The position numbers were made by a program, and so were the translations under genes. Of a DNA stretch of 39,593 bases, positions 26,944-34,767 are shown in pieces; position 1 is the stretch's first letter; every line of letters starts with the position of its first letter. The stretch lies in IMG/VR virus record IMGVR_UViG_3300000117_000054, positions 1 to 39,593 of that record; one strand, written 5' to 3'. This stretch comes from a virus. Below the pieces are notes generated by a model that saw nothing but the letters and a program-made list of their open reading frames with translations, searched no databases and was not told the DNA's origin.

Positions 26944-27783
26944 TCAGTTCCTCGTAGAGGTAGTGTTGTTATTCAGTATATCAGCTTCCTTGTTCTTAAC
27001 TGCGATCTTCATAACACGGACAGCTTCCTGGTAAAGGTTCTGGCAGTGCTTAGGGCTGAGGGATAACTTGGCCGCTACGATCGACATGCGACCGCGACGA
27101 GCATAGCTAACTACAACCTCTTGAGAGCGTGGATTGATGTCACATTCGACCATTAGCTCGCGGAGCATACGCTCACCTCTTTTTTCATCGACTGGCTCAC
27201 TCTTATAGAGCAGGTTGTCCTCGCCTATAAGCTCAGAAAAGGGTGTGTCTTCTTCTGAATTGATCTTGCGGTCAAGGGAAGCGATGTCCAGGGTTCGAGC
27301 TGCAGCAGTTAAAGCCTCCAAGCCAATCCGTCCGTTCTTCGAGGTACTGGGACGGCCATTGCGCCTACGGTAAAGAACTTCGGTCATAGTGTTCTCGGGC
27401 ACATAAATCGCTCTGTCGTTGCAGTTGTGCCAGCGAGTTATGGACTGGAATATCCAGCTGTATGCGTAAGTAGCAAAGGTGAAGCCGCGAGTTGCGTCAA
27501 ACTTCTCTGCCGCACGACGAAGGCCGATATAGCCCTGCTGGAGTAAGTCGTTAGTGACTTCGGAGCGCATACTGAAGCCAGTACGCTTAGCTAGGTACCT
27601 GCGCACTACATTAGGAACCAGTCGTAAGTTGTGCTCTGAAATCTTGTTAACTATCTTGAGATACTCTTTAGAGCCAGGTGTCAGGGAGTCGCGCTTCTTG
27701 GCAAGGCGAAGCATCTCAGAAGCTGGTAGAAGAGGGTAGCGCCCTGCGGCATTCAACCAGGCTTGGATTGGATCAGTAGTCAT
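26944..27783 (-). CDS. Sigma-70-family factor, cyanobacterial-like
   Basis: The protein is 279 aa. It begins MTTDPIQAWLNAAGRYPLLP, a region 1.2-like start as in cyanobacterial sigma factors. Region 2 follows: EHNLRLVPNVVRRYL, NDLLQQGYIGLRRAAEKFD, TFATYAYSWIFQSITR. A divergent region 3 and a C-terminal helix-turn-helix (MSIVAAKLSLSPKHCQNLYQEAVRVM) replacing region 4 complete it. It can redirect host polymerase to phage promoters. Start 27783 is chosen over 27822 because GAGGAC precedes it and the longer frame begins inside the promoter. Confidence 0.9.
   Translation of the reverse strand: MTTDPIQAWLNAAGRYPLLPASEMLRLAKKRDSLTPGSKEYLKIVNKISEHNLRLVPNVVRRYLAKRTGFSMRSEVTNDLLQQGYIGLRRAAEKFDATRGFTFATYAYSWIFQSITRWHNCNDRAIYVPENTMTEVLYRRRNGRPSTSKNGRIGLEALTAAARTLDIASLDRKINSEEDTPFSELIGEDNLLYKSEPVDEKRGERMLRELMVECDINPRSQEVVVSYARRGRMSIVAAKLSLSPKHCQNLYQEAVRVMKIAVKNKEADILNNNTTSTRN
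26975..26983 (-). promoter_or_regulatory. Extended -10 promoter TGATATACT for SSB
   Basis: Minus strand TGATATACT lies in the last codons of the sigma gene, 34 bases above the SSB start codon, giving SSB separate transcription. Confidence 0.5.
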
Positions 27784-27812
27784 TGGCGGGTCCTCGTGAA
27801 GGTCATGTACAG

Positions 27813-27821
27813 AGTATTGCA
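27813..27821 (-). promoter_or_regulatory. Extended -10 promoter TGCAATACT for sigma factor
   Basis: Minus strand TGCAATACT, identical to 6393-6401, sits between the terminator of the annealing-protein gene and the sigma start 30 bases downstream. Confidence 0.6.
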
Positions 27822-27824
27822 TAG

Positions 27825-27850
27825 AAAAGCGCCCTAGTCAACTAGGACGC
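27825..27850 (-). terminator. Intrinsic terminator after annealing-protein gene
   Basis: Minus strand GCG-T-CCTAGT paired with ACTAGG-G-CGC around TG, ten pairs including a wobble, then four T and C. It separates the annealing protein unit from the sigma factor. Confidence 0.82.
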
Positions 27851-27879
27851 CATTAAAGAATTCTAAGAATCCTGTGAGA

Positions 27880-28620
27880 TCACCACTGCTCACCCTCGTC
27901 GGACTCTTCTTTAGGGGCAAACTTGGCATTGAGTCCTTCGACTTCGGCTGCTGTTTTGTTTCCGACGGTCTTAACTCCTTTAGCAAAGTCGCCCTTAATG
28001 AGTCCAAGGAGTCCTTCGACTGCGTAAGTGGTGAAGCCTTTTTCAAGGGCTGCTTCGCGAAAGTTGGCCTCCGTTACCTCAGAAGTGCCACCAGAAGCCG
28101 CTGCAGGGGCCACCACTGGAGCAGCCAGGGCACGCCGCTCCTCCTGTGTCACGACTTTGGGCTTTGCGGGCGGTGCCTTTGGGGCAGACTCGGGGGCAGA
28201 GTCGGGGGCAGAGTAGCCGGACTCCATGGGCAGCTTGGCCCACAGCTCATAAGCCAGGCCAAAGTGCATAGCAGCTGCCATACACATGCCACGACGTTGG
28301 GTGTCAGTTACGTCGCGAGCGGTGATCTTATCGAATGGAATAGCGTTGTTGCGGTGGTCCATCACTGCTTGAGGCAATGCAGGAGTCGCAGTGCCGCTCT
28401 CCATGTGCTGGAAACGGATCAGCAGGTAAGCGCCAACAGGAGCCCTGTGGAGCAAGCTGCCGTCCTCTGCAGGAACGTAGTCAACCAACCAGCCCGGTGC
28501 GTGAGTGCGCAGCAGGTTCATGGTGCGAGACCAGTTGATGTACGCCGCTTGGAATTTGCCTGTGCCGATCTTTTCGACCAGGTCTTTGGTAGCGACGCCT
28601 GCAAGGTTGGGGAAATTCAT
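27880..28620 (-). CDS. Probable single-strand annealing protein (DUF1071/Sak3-like)
   Basis: The protein is 246 aa. Residues 25-115 (INWSRTMNLLRTHAPGWLVDY, GAYLLIRFQHM, ARDVTDTQRRGMCMAAAMHFGLAYELWAK) resemble the DUF1071 family of phage annealing proteins, in which the D-x-x-RR-x-x-x-A-A helix and FGLGYELW end are typical. A Pro/Ala-rich linker (APDSAPESAPKAPPAKPK) and a helical C-terminal domain follow, ending EESDEGEQW, an acidic SSB-like tip. With RecE-like nuclease, SSB and RusA it would anneal complementary strands. GAGGAC precedes the start. Confidence 0.78.
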   Translation of the reverse strand: MNFPNLAGVATKDLVEKIGTGKFQAAYINWSRTMNLLRTHAPGWLVDYVPAEDGSLLHRAPVGAYLLIRFQHMESGTATPALPQAVMDHRNNAIPFDKITARDVTDTQRRGMCMAAAMHFGLAYELWAKLPMESGYSAPDSAPESAPKAPPAKPKVVTQEERRALAAPVVAPAAASGGTSEVTEANFREAALEKGFTTYAVEGLLGLIKGDFAKGVKTVGNKTAAEVEGLNAKFAPKEESDEGEQW

Positions 28621-28642
28621 GTTCGAGTCCTCGGGGAAGGTG

Positions 28643-28909
28643 TTATTCGTTCAGTTTAACACGGTGCTTGCTTTTTCGCCAGCGCCTGTAGTCATCCGGG
28701 TTGTCTTTGACCCAGTGGTACCTGTAGACCTCCAACATCCAGCGAGGACCAAGAGTGCCACCGAGGAACGACCAGGCCTTCACGGCGGCGTCTTCGTACC
28801 ACAGGTAGAGGCGCCCTAAAGCCTTGCCGTTTTCCTCGTAGCTCTGACGCAACTTAGGACATTGCGTGAAGCCCTTGGGAGGTGTAAATCGTCGTTTCCG
28901 TCCAGCCAT
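28643..28909 (-). CDS. Hypothetical basic protein, 88 aa
   Basis: The product begins MAGRKRRFTPPKGFTQCPKL and is basic and aromatic (LYLWYEDAAVKAWSFLGG, EVYRYHWVKD, YRRWRKSKHRVK), probably nucleic-acid binding. It is the first gene leftward from array B, with GAGGAAGAGG upstream, and is expected to be expressed early. No family is recognised. Confidence 0.72.
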   Translation of the reverse strand: MAGRKRRFTPPKGFTQCPKLRQSYEENGKALGRLYLWYEDAAVKAWSFLGGTLGPRWMLEVYRYHWVKDNPDDYRRWRKSKHRVKLNE

Positions 28910-28941
28910 GGCTTAAGGTTCCAAAGCCTCTTCCTCGCGTT

Positions 28942-28970
28942 ACTTATATTAAAACATATGGTATATAAGT
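28942..28970. promoter_or_regulatory. Divergent promoter region with mirrored ACTTATAT/ATATAAGT boxes
   Basis: ACTTATAT (28942-28949) and ATATAAGT (28963-28970) form an eight-base inverted repeat 13 bases apart in AT-rich DNA. Each arm offers a -10-like TATAAG facing its own side: leftward to 28909 and rightward across array B to the initiator gene. Confidence 0.55.
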
Positions 28971-28973
28971 ATA

Positions 28974-29057
28974 GCGACACCATTTGTCGCTCGTTTTACC
29001 ACCATTTGTCGTTTGCGTGCGACACCATTTGTCGTTTGGTGCGACACCATTTGTCGC
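28974..29057. repeat. Palindromic repeat array B (iterons or operators)
   Basis: There are four copies of ACCATTTGTCG starting at 28979, 29001, 29024 and 29046 (spacing 22, 23, 22). Copies 1 and 4 are perfect 17-base palindromic units GCGACACCATTTGTCGC (GCGACA-N5-TGTCGC); copy 3 ends T and copy 2 has a degenerate left arm. Copies stand two helical turns apart, so a dimeric protein would bind one DNA face. The array lies between the AT-rich promoter region and the winged-helix gene, which fits autoregulation, origin function, or both. Confidence 0.88.
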
Positions 29058-29088
29058 GCATGTGGTAGGATGTGAGTACTTCGCCCCC

Positions 29089-29970
29089 ATGCCGATGAAA
29101 CCTTTTTGCTTCGCCACTCCACCCCTTTCAAACAACTTCACCCAAGTCCCTAACGCGGTCATTTTTCACGAGACTTTGACCGATCGCGACAAGGTGATTT
29201 GGATGTCCCTGTGTAGCCTTTGCAAGCAAGGCGAATCCAACCTATTTGTGAGCATAGCGGAAGTGGCTACTGAGCTTGGCCTGCCTGCTCGCAACCTGCA
29301 GCGCTCAATCAAAGCGTTAGCAGAAAATGGATTCATAGTAAAACTTGACAGAGGAGCCCGATACCAGCTCAAGATTGATTCGTCTGACCCAGCCAAGGCA
29401 GTCGAAGAGAAAGAGCGGAAGCTGTCGGGTCGCCAGCAATTGCGCCAAGGACTGGTAGAGACTTGGAACAACAAGAAGCCTGAAAACTTCCCTACGATGC
29501 GTGGTCTGCTACCTGAAGCAAGGCTTGATGTCTTAATGCAGCATGCTGCAATGGTGGAGTGCGAAGACCTGAATGAATACCTGGGCAAGATCCTGCTCGC
29601 ATGCAAGATGAATGACTGGTACAAAAAGTTCCCGCAGACATTTGACAACATCTTTGGAGTAGGGACCCCTAGCCCTAAGAAGTTCGAGAAGACCCAGAAG
29701 ATGCACCAAGAAGCCAAGGGAGACAAAGCAGAGGCGGCGGGCTTCGACAGGAACAACGATGCTTCTTGGCTTGAGTGGTTCGCAAGCAAAGGACATGAGC
29801 TCTCTAAAGTGGAACGTGTCACCATGGAACGCTTTGAGGCCTGGAAGCACGAGACCGACGTAGCCGCTGAAAACACGCTTTACATCTATAGCGACGAAGA
29901 GGGTAACGTGGTACACTGGACCTACAAAGAGCACCAGGCTGGTGTCTCGTACCTCCCCACTGCTAACTGA
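29089..29970 (+). CDS. Winged-helix replication-initiator-like protein
   Basis: The protein is 293 aa from ATG 29089 (MPMKPFCFATPPLSNNF); ATG 29095 is also possible. Residues 15-90 (FTQVPNAVIFH, RDKVIWMSLCSLCKQGE, VSIAEVATELGLPARNLQRSIKALAENGFIVK) form the winged helix seen in phage initiator/regulator proteins, which often sit before a DnaB-like helicase. The C-terminal 200 residues are helical, without a named domain. It is the obvious candidate to bind array B just upstream. The 35 residues of open frame before 29089 are encoded by the repeats themselves and are not taken as coding. Confidence 0.8.
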   Translation: MPMKPFCFATPPLSNNFTQVPNAVIFHETLTDRDKVIWMSLCSLCKQGESNLFVSIAEVATELGLPARNLQRSIKALAENGFIVKLDRGARYQLKIDSSDPAKAVEEKERKLSGRQQLRQGLVETWNNKKPENFPTMRGLLPEARLDVLMQHAAMVECEDLNEYLGKILLACKMNDWYKKFPQTFDNIFGVGTPSPKKFEKTQKMHQEAKGDKAEAAGFDRNNDASWLEWFASKGHELSKVERVTMERFEAWKHETDVAAENTLYIYSDEEGNVVHWTYKEHQAGVSYLPTAN

Positions 29971-29972
29971 TT

Positions 29973-31676
29973 ATGAATTTCCCCCCACACATCCAGAATG
30001 CAGTTGACCTCGGACTGTTGGAAGCCCAGGACGGCAAGATCGCTGGTGTCGGCAAAGAAGAGGCTGAATCAGTATTCGGCCTTGTCCGCCTGATCGAAAA
30101 GATTCAACCCACTACCAAGTTTGAGGGCGACGACACCACAGACCAAGAAGCAATCGTCCTGTGCCGTGTTCTTGGCAGCCCTTCTGGTTTAGCCCGTGAG
30201 CTGTGGTCTGACCTGCGTATTGCAGTCGGTGTTAGCCATGGCCAATCCCTGCCACGTCAGTTGTGGTCTAACGATGCATTCCGCTCTATCGGTGGTTTGA
30301 TCGACCGGATCTTCAACGGCGAAGCCGATGGTGCTTCGATGATTAGTAAGCAACACCTGATCACAGCTTTTCCAAACAACACCACCAAGTTTTGCTCCAA
30401 ACTAGAGTTTGAGCAAACAGTCTCCGATCTAACGGATGACGATGCTATGGACCGCTACGGCGACTCTGATTCAGAGTGGGGCATTGCCCTTGACCTGCTG
30501 CGTCAAGCTCGCGCTCGTGCCAACTTCCTGGAAGCACAGCACCTTGCAAGCCAGTCCATCAAGTCTGATGCCAAATTAGAGAAAGCTATTGAAGCGCAAC
30601 AACAGGAGCTAATGCGCTGCCTGGGTATGCTCCGAGGTTCTGTCGGCAACGAAGGTAACGCGACTGATGCTGTCGAAGACTTGATCAACCCCCGTGACGG
30701 CAAGATCGCCTTTATTGATCAGATCATGAGTGCTCGTGAGCAATCTGCTCCCGTTAGTACTGGCATCCCTGCGATGGACCTGGACATGGAGGGTGGAGTA
30801 CGTCGCTCAGGCGAATCAGCTGGTGGCCGATTATTTACCCTTGCTGCACGCACAGGTGTTGGTAAAACTGTCTTGGGTGTCTACGCTGCGGTGAACCTGG
30901 CCCATGGCGGACTCAAGGTTGGCTTCATCTCTGCCGAGCTTGACAAGACAGCTATCTATGCTCGTATCTGGGCTGCAGCCACTCAGGTAGCAAACGACAA
31001 CCACCACTGGGCCGCCGTCGGATCAATCGAGTCTCCAGATTCTTCTCGCGAGACTGTCTCTGGCAACATCATGATGGCAGCTAATGCCATCCAAGAGAAC
31101 GGCGGCAAGTTGCTCGTTGAAGACCCTTGGGGCGCTGACGTGGACTCAGTGATCAATAGTTTGCGTTCAATGAAGGCTAAGAACCCTGACCTGCGCGTTG
31201 CTATCGTTGACCACTTCCACGTATTAGCTCGTCACAAAGGGGCCCCTACTTCGGAAGCCGCAATGCTAGAAGATCGGGCGTACAAGCTAATGAGTTGTGC
31301 TAAGCAGTTGGAGATTGACCTGATCGTTCTAGCTCAGATGAATCGAGTCGGCATGGACTCAGTTGGCAAAGAGCAATCTCCTACACTCGACCAAATCCGA
31401 GGCACTGATGCCTTGTCCCATGTCAGTCACGCCGTTTGGATTGTCCGCAAAGAAATGGTGGACGAAAACGGCGAAAAGAAATGGAAGGGCAACCTTGAGT
31501 TCTGGCACGTCAAAACCCGTGGCCGTCAGGCCGTATGGAACGGCTCCAAGGTCGAAGGTGTGCGCGGTTTCTTGGACAAGTCCGTGCTATCCATGGACTA
31601 CGCTTACAGCGCTGTCAAGAAGGGCGGCGACATGACTGCAGTCCTGGTTTCACGCCTCAAAGAGCAAAAGCGGTAA
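29973..31676 (+). CDS. DnaB-like replicative helicase
   Basis: The protein is 567 aa. The RecA-like motor shows Walker A at AARTGVGKTVLG (about residue 290), FISAELDKTAIYAR, Walker B at LRVAIVDHFHVLAR, and VLAQMNRVGMDS with GTDALSHVSHAVW (sensor-like), in DnaB order. The N-terminal 250 residues are helical and divergent. It unwinds DNA 5' to 3' at the fork as a hexamer and should pair with the phage primase. It starts two bases after the initiator stop, so the two are co-expressed. Confidence 0.9.
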   Translation: MNFPPHIQNAVDLGLLEAQDGKIAGVGKEEAESVFGLVRLIEKIQPTTKFEGDDTTDQEAIVLCRVLGSPSGLARELWSDLRIAVGVSHGQSLPRQLWSNDAFRSIGGLIDRIFNGEADGASMISKQHLITAFPNNTTKFCSKLEFEQTVSDLTDDDAMDRYGDSDSEWGIALDLLRQARARANFLEAQHLASQSIKSDAKLEKAIEAQQQELMRCLGMLRGSVGNEGNATDAVEDLINPRDGKIAFIDQIMSAREQSAPVSTGIPAMDLDMEGGVRRSGESAGGRLFTLAARTGVGKTVLGVYAAVNLAHGGLKVGFISAELDKTAIYARIWAAATQVANDNHHWAAVGSIESPDSSRETVSGNIMMAANAIQENGGKLLVEDPWGADVDSVINSLRSMKAKNPDLRVAIVDHFHVLARHKGAPTSEAAMLEDRAYKLMSCAKQLEIDLIVLAQMNRVGMDSVGKEQSPTLDQIRGTDALSHVSHAVWIVRKEMVDENGEKKWKGNLEFWHVKTRGRQAVWNGSKVEGVRGFLDKSVLSMDYAYSAVKKGGDMTAVLVSRLKEQKR

Positions 31677-31698
31677 ACTTAGATATAGCGGTAAAGTC

Positions 31699-32103
31699 AT
31701 GAAGAACTTCCTTTTTCAAGTCGTGGCGCAAGTCTCGGCTTTTTTTATTCAGCTCAACCAACGTGTTGCAATCACCCTGAATAGCTGGATTGGCCGAACT
31801 GCCTATGTACTCATGGCTATCATAGACAGACAGAAGCTAGCTCTTTATGAGCAGATAGCTGTAACGGAAGGTGACCAGGAGCTGGTTCTCCAGCAGACGG
31901 AGCTCAATCTTTTAAACGCAGCCAGTCAGGTCCGTGACCATGCCCAAGCAACAGACGAGTGGACTCCTCAGCACACCGAAGCGATCAACGCTATTGCTGA
32001 GTCATTGATGCTCCAGTTCGGCTGGGAGGAAGACAATGTCAACCAATACCTTAAGGAAGTGGTCGAATCTATCGATGGTCTGGAGTTTGACCTCGAAGAG
32101 TGA
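31699..32103 (+). CDS. Hypothetical protein with hydrophobic N terminus, 134 aa
   Basis: The product begins MKNFLFQVVAQVSAFFIQLN, a hydrophobic stretch interrupted by Gln, followed by TAYVLMAIIDRQKLALYEQI and an acidic helical C terminus ending EFDLEE. Membrane association is possible. No family is recognised. It is the last gene of the rightward replication unit, before a terminator. Confidence 0.7.
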   Translation: MKNFLFQVVAQVSAFFIQLNQRVAITLNSWIGRTAYVLMAIIDRQKLALYEQIAVTEGDQELVLQQTELNLLNAASQVRDHAQATDEWTPQHTEAINAIAESLMLQFGWEEDNVNQYLKEVVESIDGLEFDLEE

Positions 32104-32146
32104 TAAAATGAGGTGAGGGCCGTGGGGGCTTTCGGGGAACAGAGAA

Positions 32147-32168
32147 GGGGCCTACGGGTCCCTTTTTT
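32147..32168 (+). terminator. Intrinsic terminator ending the rightward replication unit
   Basis: Plus strand GGGGCC-TACG-GGTCCC (one G-T pair) followed by six T, 44 bases after the 32103 stop and just before the convergent 32174 gene. Confidence 0.85.
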
Positions 32169-32173
32169 GATGC

Positions 32174-32404
32174 CTAGTGAATTCCGCGCTCTACTGCGTC
32201 CTTGATGCCAGACATCTTCAAGAAAAGACCAATGGTCGGCCCATCCTCAAAGATTGGGCGAACATACGCCATGATCTCTCCGTCTTCTCTGAGGTGAAAG
32301 GTAGGAGGAATAGCTCCACCAGTAGTTTGAAGGGTGCCGTTTGCCCAGAAATAGCCAGGAAGCCAGCTCAGCACAGCTTGGGAGGTTTTGGGATCAAAAG
32401 TCAT
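32174..32404 (-). CDS. Hypothetical protein, 76 aa
   Basis: The product begins MTFDPKTSQAVLSWLPGYFW and appears to be a small beta-rich protein (FHLREDGEIMAYVRPIFEDG). The start at 32404 has AGGA upstream and is preferred to 32467, which overlaps the endolysin gene. No family is recognised. Confidence 0.68.
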   Translation of the reverse strand: MTFDPKTSQAVLSWLPGYFWANGTLQTTGGAIPPTFHLREDGEIMAYVRPIFEDGPTIGLFLKMSGIKDAVERGIH

Positions 32405-32445
32405 TGTCCTGTCATAATCAAGGGTAGAGTACCGAGAAAATTGAC

Positions 32446-33594
32446 TTATTTGACTTCCATATACCACCCGTCATGGTTATTCGCGATAAGCCAGCGCTTC
32501 ATTAGATTCTTTCTGCTGTACCTTTGATTCTTGCCATCAGTGGGGCCAGACTTGGGATAGCCGCCACCAACCAGCGAAAGCTCTCCGAATGGGTCGTGAA
32601 CGTGGAAGAACTCATCATCATGGCCGATCAGGCAAATCCAATGACCTCCTCCAGATGGACTGTCAATCCCTCCGTGGTGCAGGATGCCGATCGGAACCGG
32701 AAAACCTTTGTCTAGTTGGTCGATCAGGTCTTGCTCGCTACCATCTGTATGGAAGTCAACAGTGAATCCTAAAGACTCAGCTGCAGCCACTTGGGCTTCA
32801 GAAGAAACGCTGTCCCCAAACTTGAAGACTTCATTGAGGTACCAGTCGTCATCTCCAAGGATTGCATCAGGGTTCACGTAATCCAAAGCCATTGCCATCG
32901 AACTGGAGAAGCACATGCGCTCACCGTGGCCTGTCTTCGAGTCCCTTTGCCAAAAATACGGCACATCCAGTGGAAATCCTACGTCAATCGCCTCAGAAGG
33001 GCTCTCAGAGCCTCTGTAAGCGCGTTTAAACACTTCCAGGACTATTGGGTCAATCGCTGCTTCCAGGCCTCTCCAGGCCTCTAGCTGGTGAGGTAGGCCT
33101 TTGTCGTATTTTGCAGCATCTTCCAGGAATGACTTTGGCGCCGAGCCGACAGGAGTACAGGCAAGCTCCACTTCTGCATCACGCCTCCTAACAAGTCCAG
33201 GCATTGGGCCATTGCCACCGTTGACCCATTTAGGCAGCTCTTCCTTGAATACAGAGCATTTCGCTTCGCCTGCGTTTAACCTTTTTCTGAGCGTCGAGTC
33301 CTCAAGAGCAAACCAACCACAGTTGTAAGCAAAACTAACTAGAGCGTCGAACTCGTATTGGTTTAGCTCAACAGTGATCAGCGTATTCACGGCCTCCTCA
33401 AACCTTGCAAGGTCTTTTTTTAATAACGCTCCAGCTTGTTCAATATTGATTACAAGTCCAGGCTTGACTTCTGGTCCGGTATGACCATAGCCAATCGTCC
33501 AGGGATCGCCCCTTGTTCCTGGGTCAGGATAGGCAGTTAACTCTAAACCCTCAAACTCTTTAATAAGGTCAAGACCAGCAGGAGAAGTCTTCAT
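32446..33594 (-). CDS. Two-domain endolysin: GH24 muramidase plus C39-like cysteine peptidase
   Basis: The protein is 382 aa. Residues 1-145 are a T4-type lysozyme domain: IKEFEGLELTAYPDPG ... WTIGYGHT with catalytic Glu15, Asp24 and Thr33, and QYEFDALVSFAYNCG. Residues 205-382 resemble C39-like papain-fold peptidases (DVPYFWQRDS): Cys228 in GERMCFSSSMAM, His318 in GGGHWICLIGHDD, and Asp334 in HVHDPFG form the likely catalytic triad. One protein could thus cut both the glycan strand and the peptide links of peptidoglycan. No signal peptide is seen, so release would need a holin. A late-type motif overlaps the upstream gene's stop. Confidence 0.88.
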   Translation of the reverse strand: MKTSPAGLDLIKEFEGLELTAYPDPGTRGDPWTIGYGHTGPEVKPGLVINIEQAGALLKKDLARFEEAVNTLITVELNQYEFDALVSFAYNCGWFALEDSTLRKRLNAGEAKCSVFKEELPKWVNGGNGPMPGLVRRRDAEVELACTPVGSAPKSFLEDAAKYDKGLPHQLEAWRGLEAAIDPIVLEVFKRAYRGSESPSEAIDVGFPLDVPYFWQRDSKTGHGERMCFSSSMAMALDYVNPDAILGDDDWYLNEVFKFGDSVSSEAQVAAAESLGFTVDFHTDGSEQDLIDQLDKGFPVPIGILHHGGIDSPSGGGHWICLIGHDDEFFHVHDPFGELSLVGGGYPKSGPTDGKNQRYSRKNLMKRWLIANNHDGWYMEVK

Positions 33595-33610
33595 AGCGTC
33601 TTAGCAGTCA

Positions 33611-33625
33611 GCTAGGATGCCGATC
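33611..33625 (-). promoter_or_regulatory. Late-type motif GATCGGCATCCTAGC before endolysin
   Basis: Minus strand GATCGGCATCCTAGC, 16 bases above the endolysin start and overlapping the tail-gene stop. The core TCGGCATCCTAGC is identical to that at 34768-34782. Confidence 0.6.
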
Positions 33626-34751
33626 AGCTCCAGGTAACGTTCAAGCTTGTTAATGCATCCGTAAGAAGCACCCAAGAGCCGTTTTGGCGGACGTAGTAAT
33701 TACCATCTTCTGGGGCTTCCTCCACGCCAGGATCTGGCGCCGACTTGGTGAACAGGAACTCGTAGAGCTTGGCATTCTGGTAATCGGGCTCTAGACCAGC
33801 CGTCTCTACATGGGCAACATTGATCTCGAAGCCGCCAGCGGTCTCCGTGTAGCTGTTGATGTTATATAGATGCGCCTGAGACAGGTCTTCACCGAGGGCT
33901 ACATAGATACGGTCATAGCCCTGACCTAGTAGGTCGCGCAGCAGGACCTCGACATCGTTACCTCTACTGGTTTCGTTGCTAACATGAAAAACGGTAACAA
34001 GCTCACCGTCAGCAGAATCGGTATGGAAGTGGCCGCTATTGGGTTCTTCGGTGTGATCATGGGGATGGTAGGTCCAGCCAATGGTTGAACCCACGCCAGT
34101 ACTGCCGCCACCAGTAGCGCTAACAGCAGACCCACCAGCGGACATGGTCTGACGGACAAACAGGTTTGTCCACTTGGAGCCATCCCAGGTGAGAACCTGA
34201 CCCTTCTCCATGGGCAGGATTGACTGGTCGACGTCTTTTAGGTCGAACAATTCGGCATCAGTGGCCACCAGGTCCTTGCTATCGCGACCATCAACGCCGT
34301 CACGACCGTCTTGGCCGTCTTTCCCAGCCCTGCCGCTGGTCACGAGCAGCATTTGGTCCTGTACGTCCTCTACAAGGCTCTGGAAGCGCTCTTCGTACTG
34401 TGTCAGGTCTACTTGTGCCGTTTTGGCTTCAGAGGCCTCTGGGGCTTCCTGGGTGTTATCTGAACGAAACTCGGTCGTAGTGGCCGTAGTCATCAAGCCA
34501 CGGACTATCTGTACGCGAGGCAGTAAGCGCTGTAGCTCGGCAACAACCAGGTCGTCCTCCTCGTCAGCCTCGATCCAGATCTGCCAGGTCGCCTCAAACT
34601 CCTGCAGGCTAGGAAAACGATTAACATGAATATGAATCCCCTCTCGCCCCGACAAAACGGCCTTGCCGTCAACGATCCTAAGAGTGGCCGACAGGCGGAT
34701 AATTTCGCTGCCACCGAGGATTCTAAGGATATCGGCGGAGGAAAGGATCAT
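33624..34751 (-). CDS. Tail-fibre/appendage-like structural protein
   Basis: The protein is 375 aa. An N-terminal globular part (to about residue 95) is followed by a short collagen-like run of G-x-x repeats, GKDGQDGRDGVDGRDSKD (about 146-163). Then comes DLKDVDQSILPMEKGQVLTWDGSKWTNL, a phrase very common in cyanophage fibre and appendage proteins. A Gly/Ser-rich link (SAGGSAVSATGGGSTGVG), a His-rich strand (GWTYHPHDHTEEPNSGHFH) and a C-terminal adhesin-like part follow. A host-contacting virion role is inferred. A late-type motif and AGGAG lie directly upstream. Confidence 0.78.
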   Translation of the reverse strand: MILSSADILRILGGSEIIRLSATLRIVDGKAVLSGREGIHIHVNRFPSLQEFEATWQIWIEADEEDDLVVAELQRLLPRVQIVRGLMTTATTTEFRSDNTQEAPEASEAKTAQVDLTQYEERFQSLVEDVQDQMLLVTSGRAGKDGQDGRDGVDGRDSKDLVATDAELFDLKDVDQSILPMEKGQVLTWDGSKWTNLFVRQTMSAGGSAVSATGGGSTGVGSTIGWTYHPHDHTEEPNSGHFHTDSADGELVTVFHVSNETSRGNDVEVLLRDLLGQGYDRIYVALGEDLSQAHLYNINSYTETAGGFEINVAHVETAGLEPDYQNAKLYEFLFTKSAPDPGVEEAPEDGNYYVRQNGSWVLLTDALTSLNVTWS

Positions 34752-34767
34752 AGCTTTTCTGTCTCCT

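Noticed and set aside
28984-29088. 35-residue N-terminal extension of the initiator-like protein
   Set aside because: It would be translated from the iterons themselves; the ATG at 29089 precedes the recognisable winged-helix domain.
29166-29934. Long minus-strand frames opposite the initiator gene (up to 236 codons)
   Set aside because: They are shadows of the real plus-strand gene: no ribosome site and no family pattern, while the plus frame has a clear winged helix.
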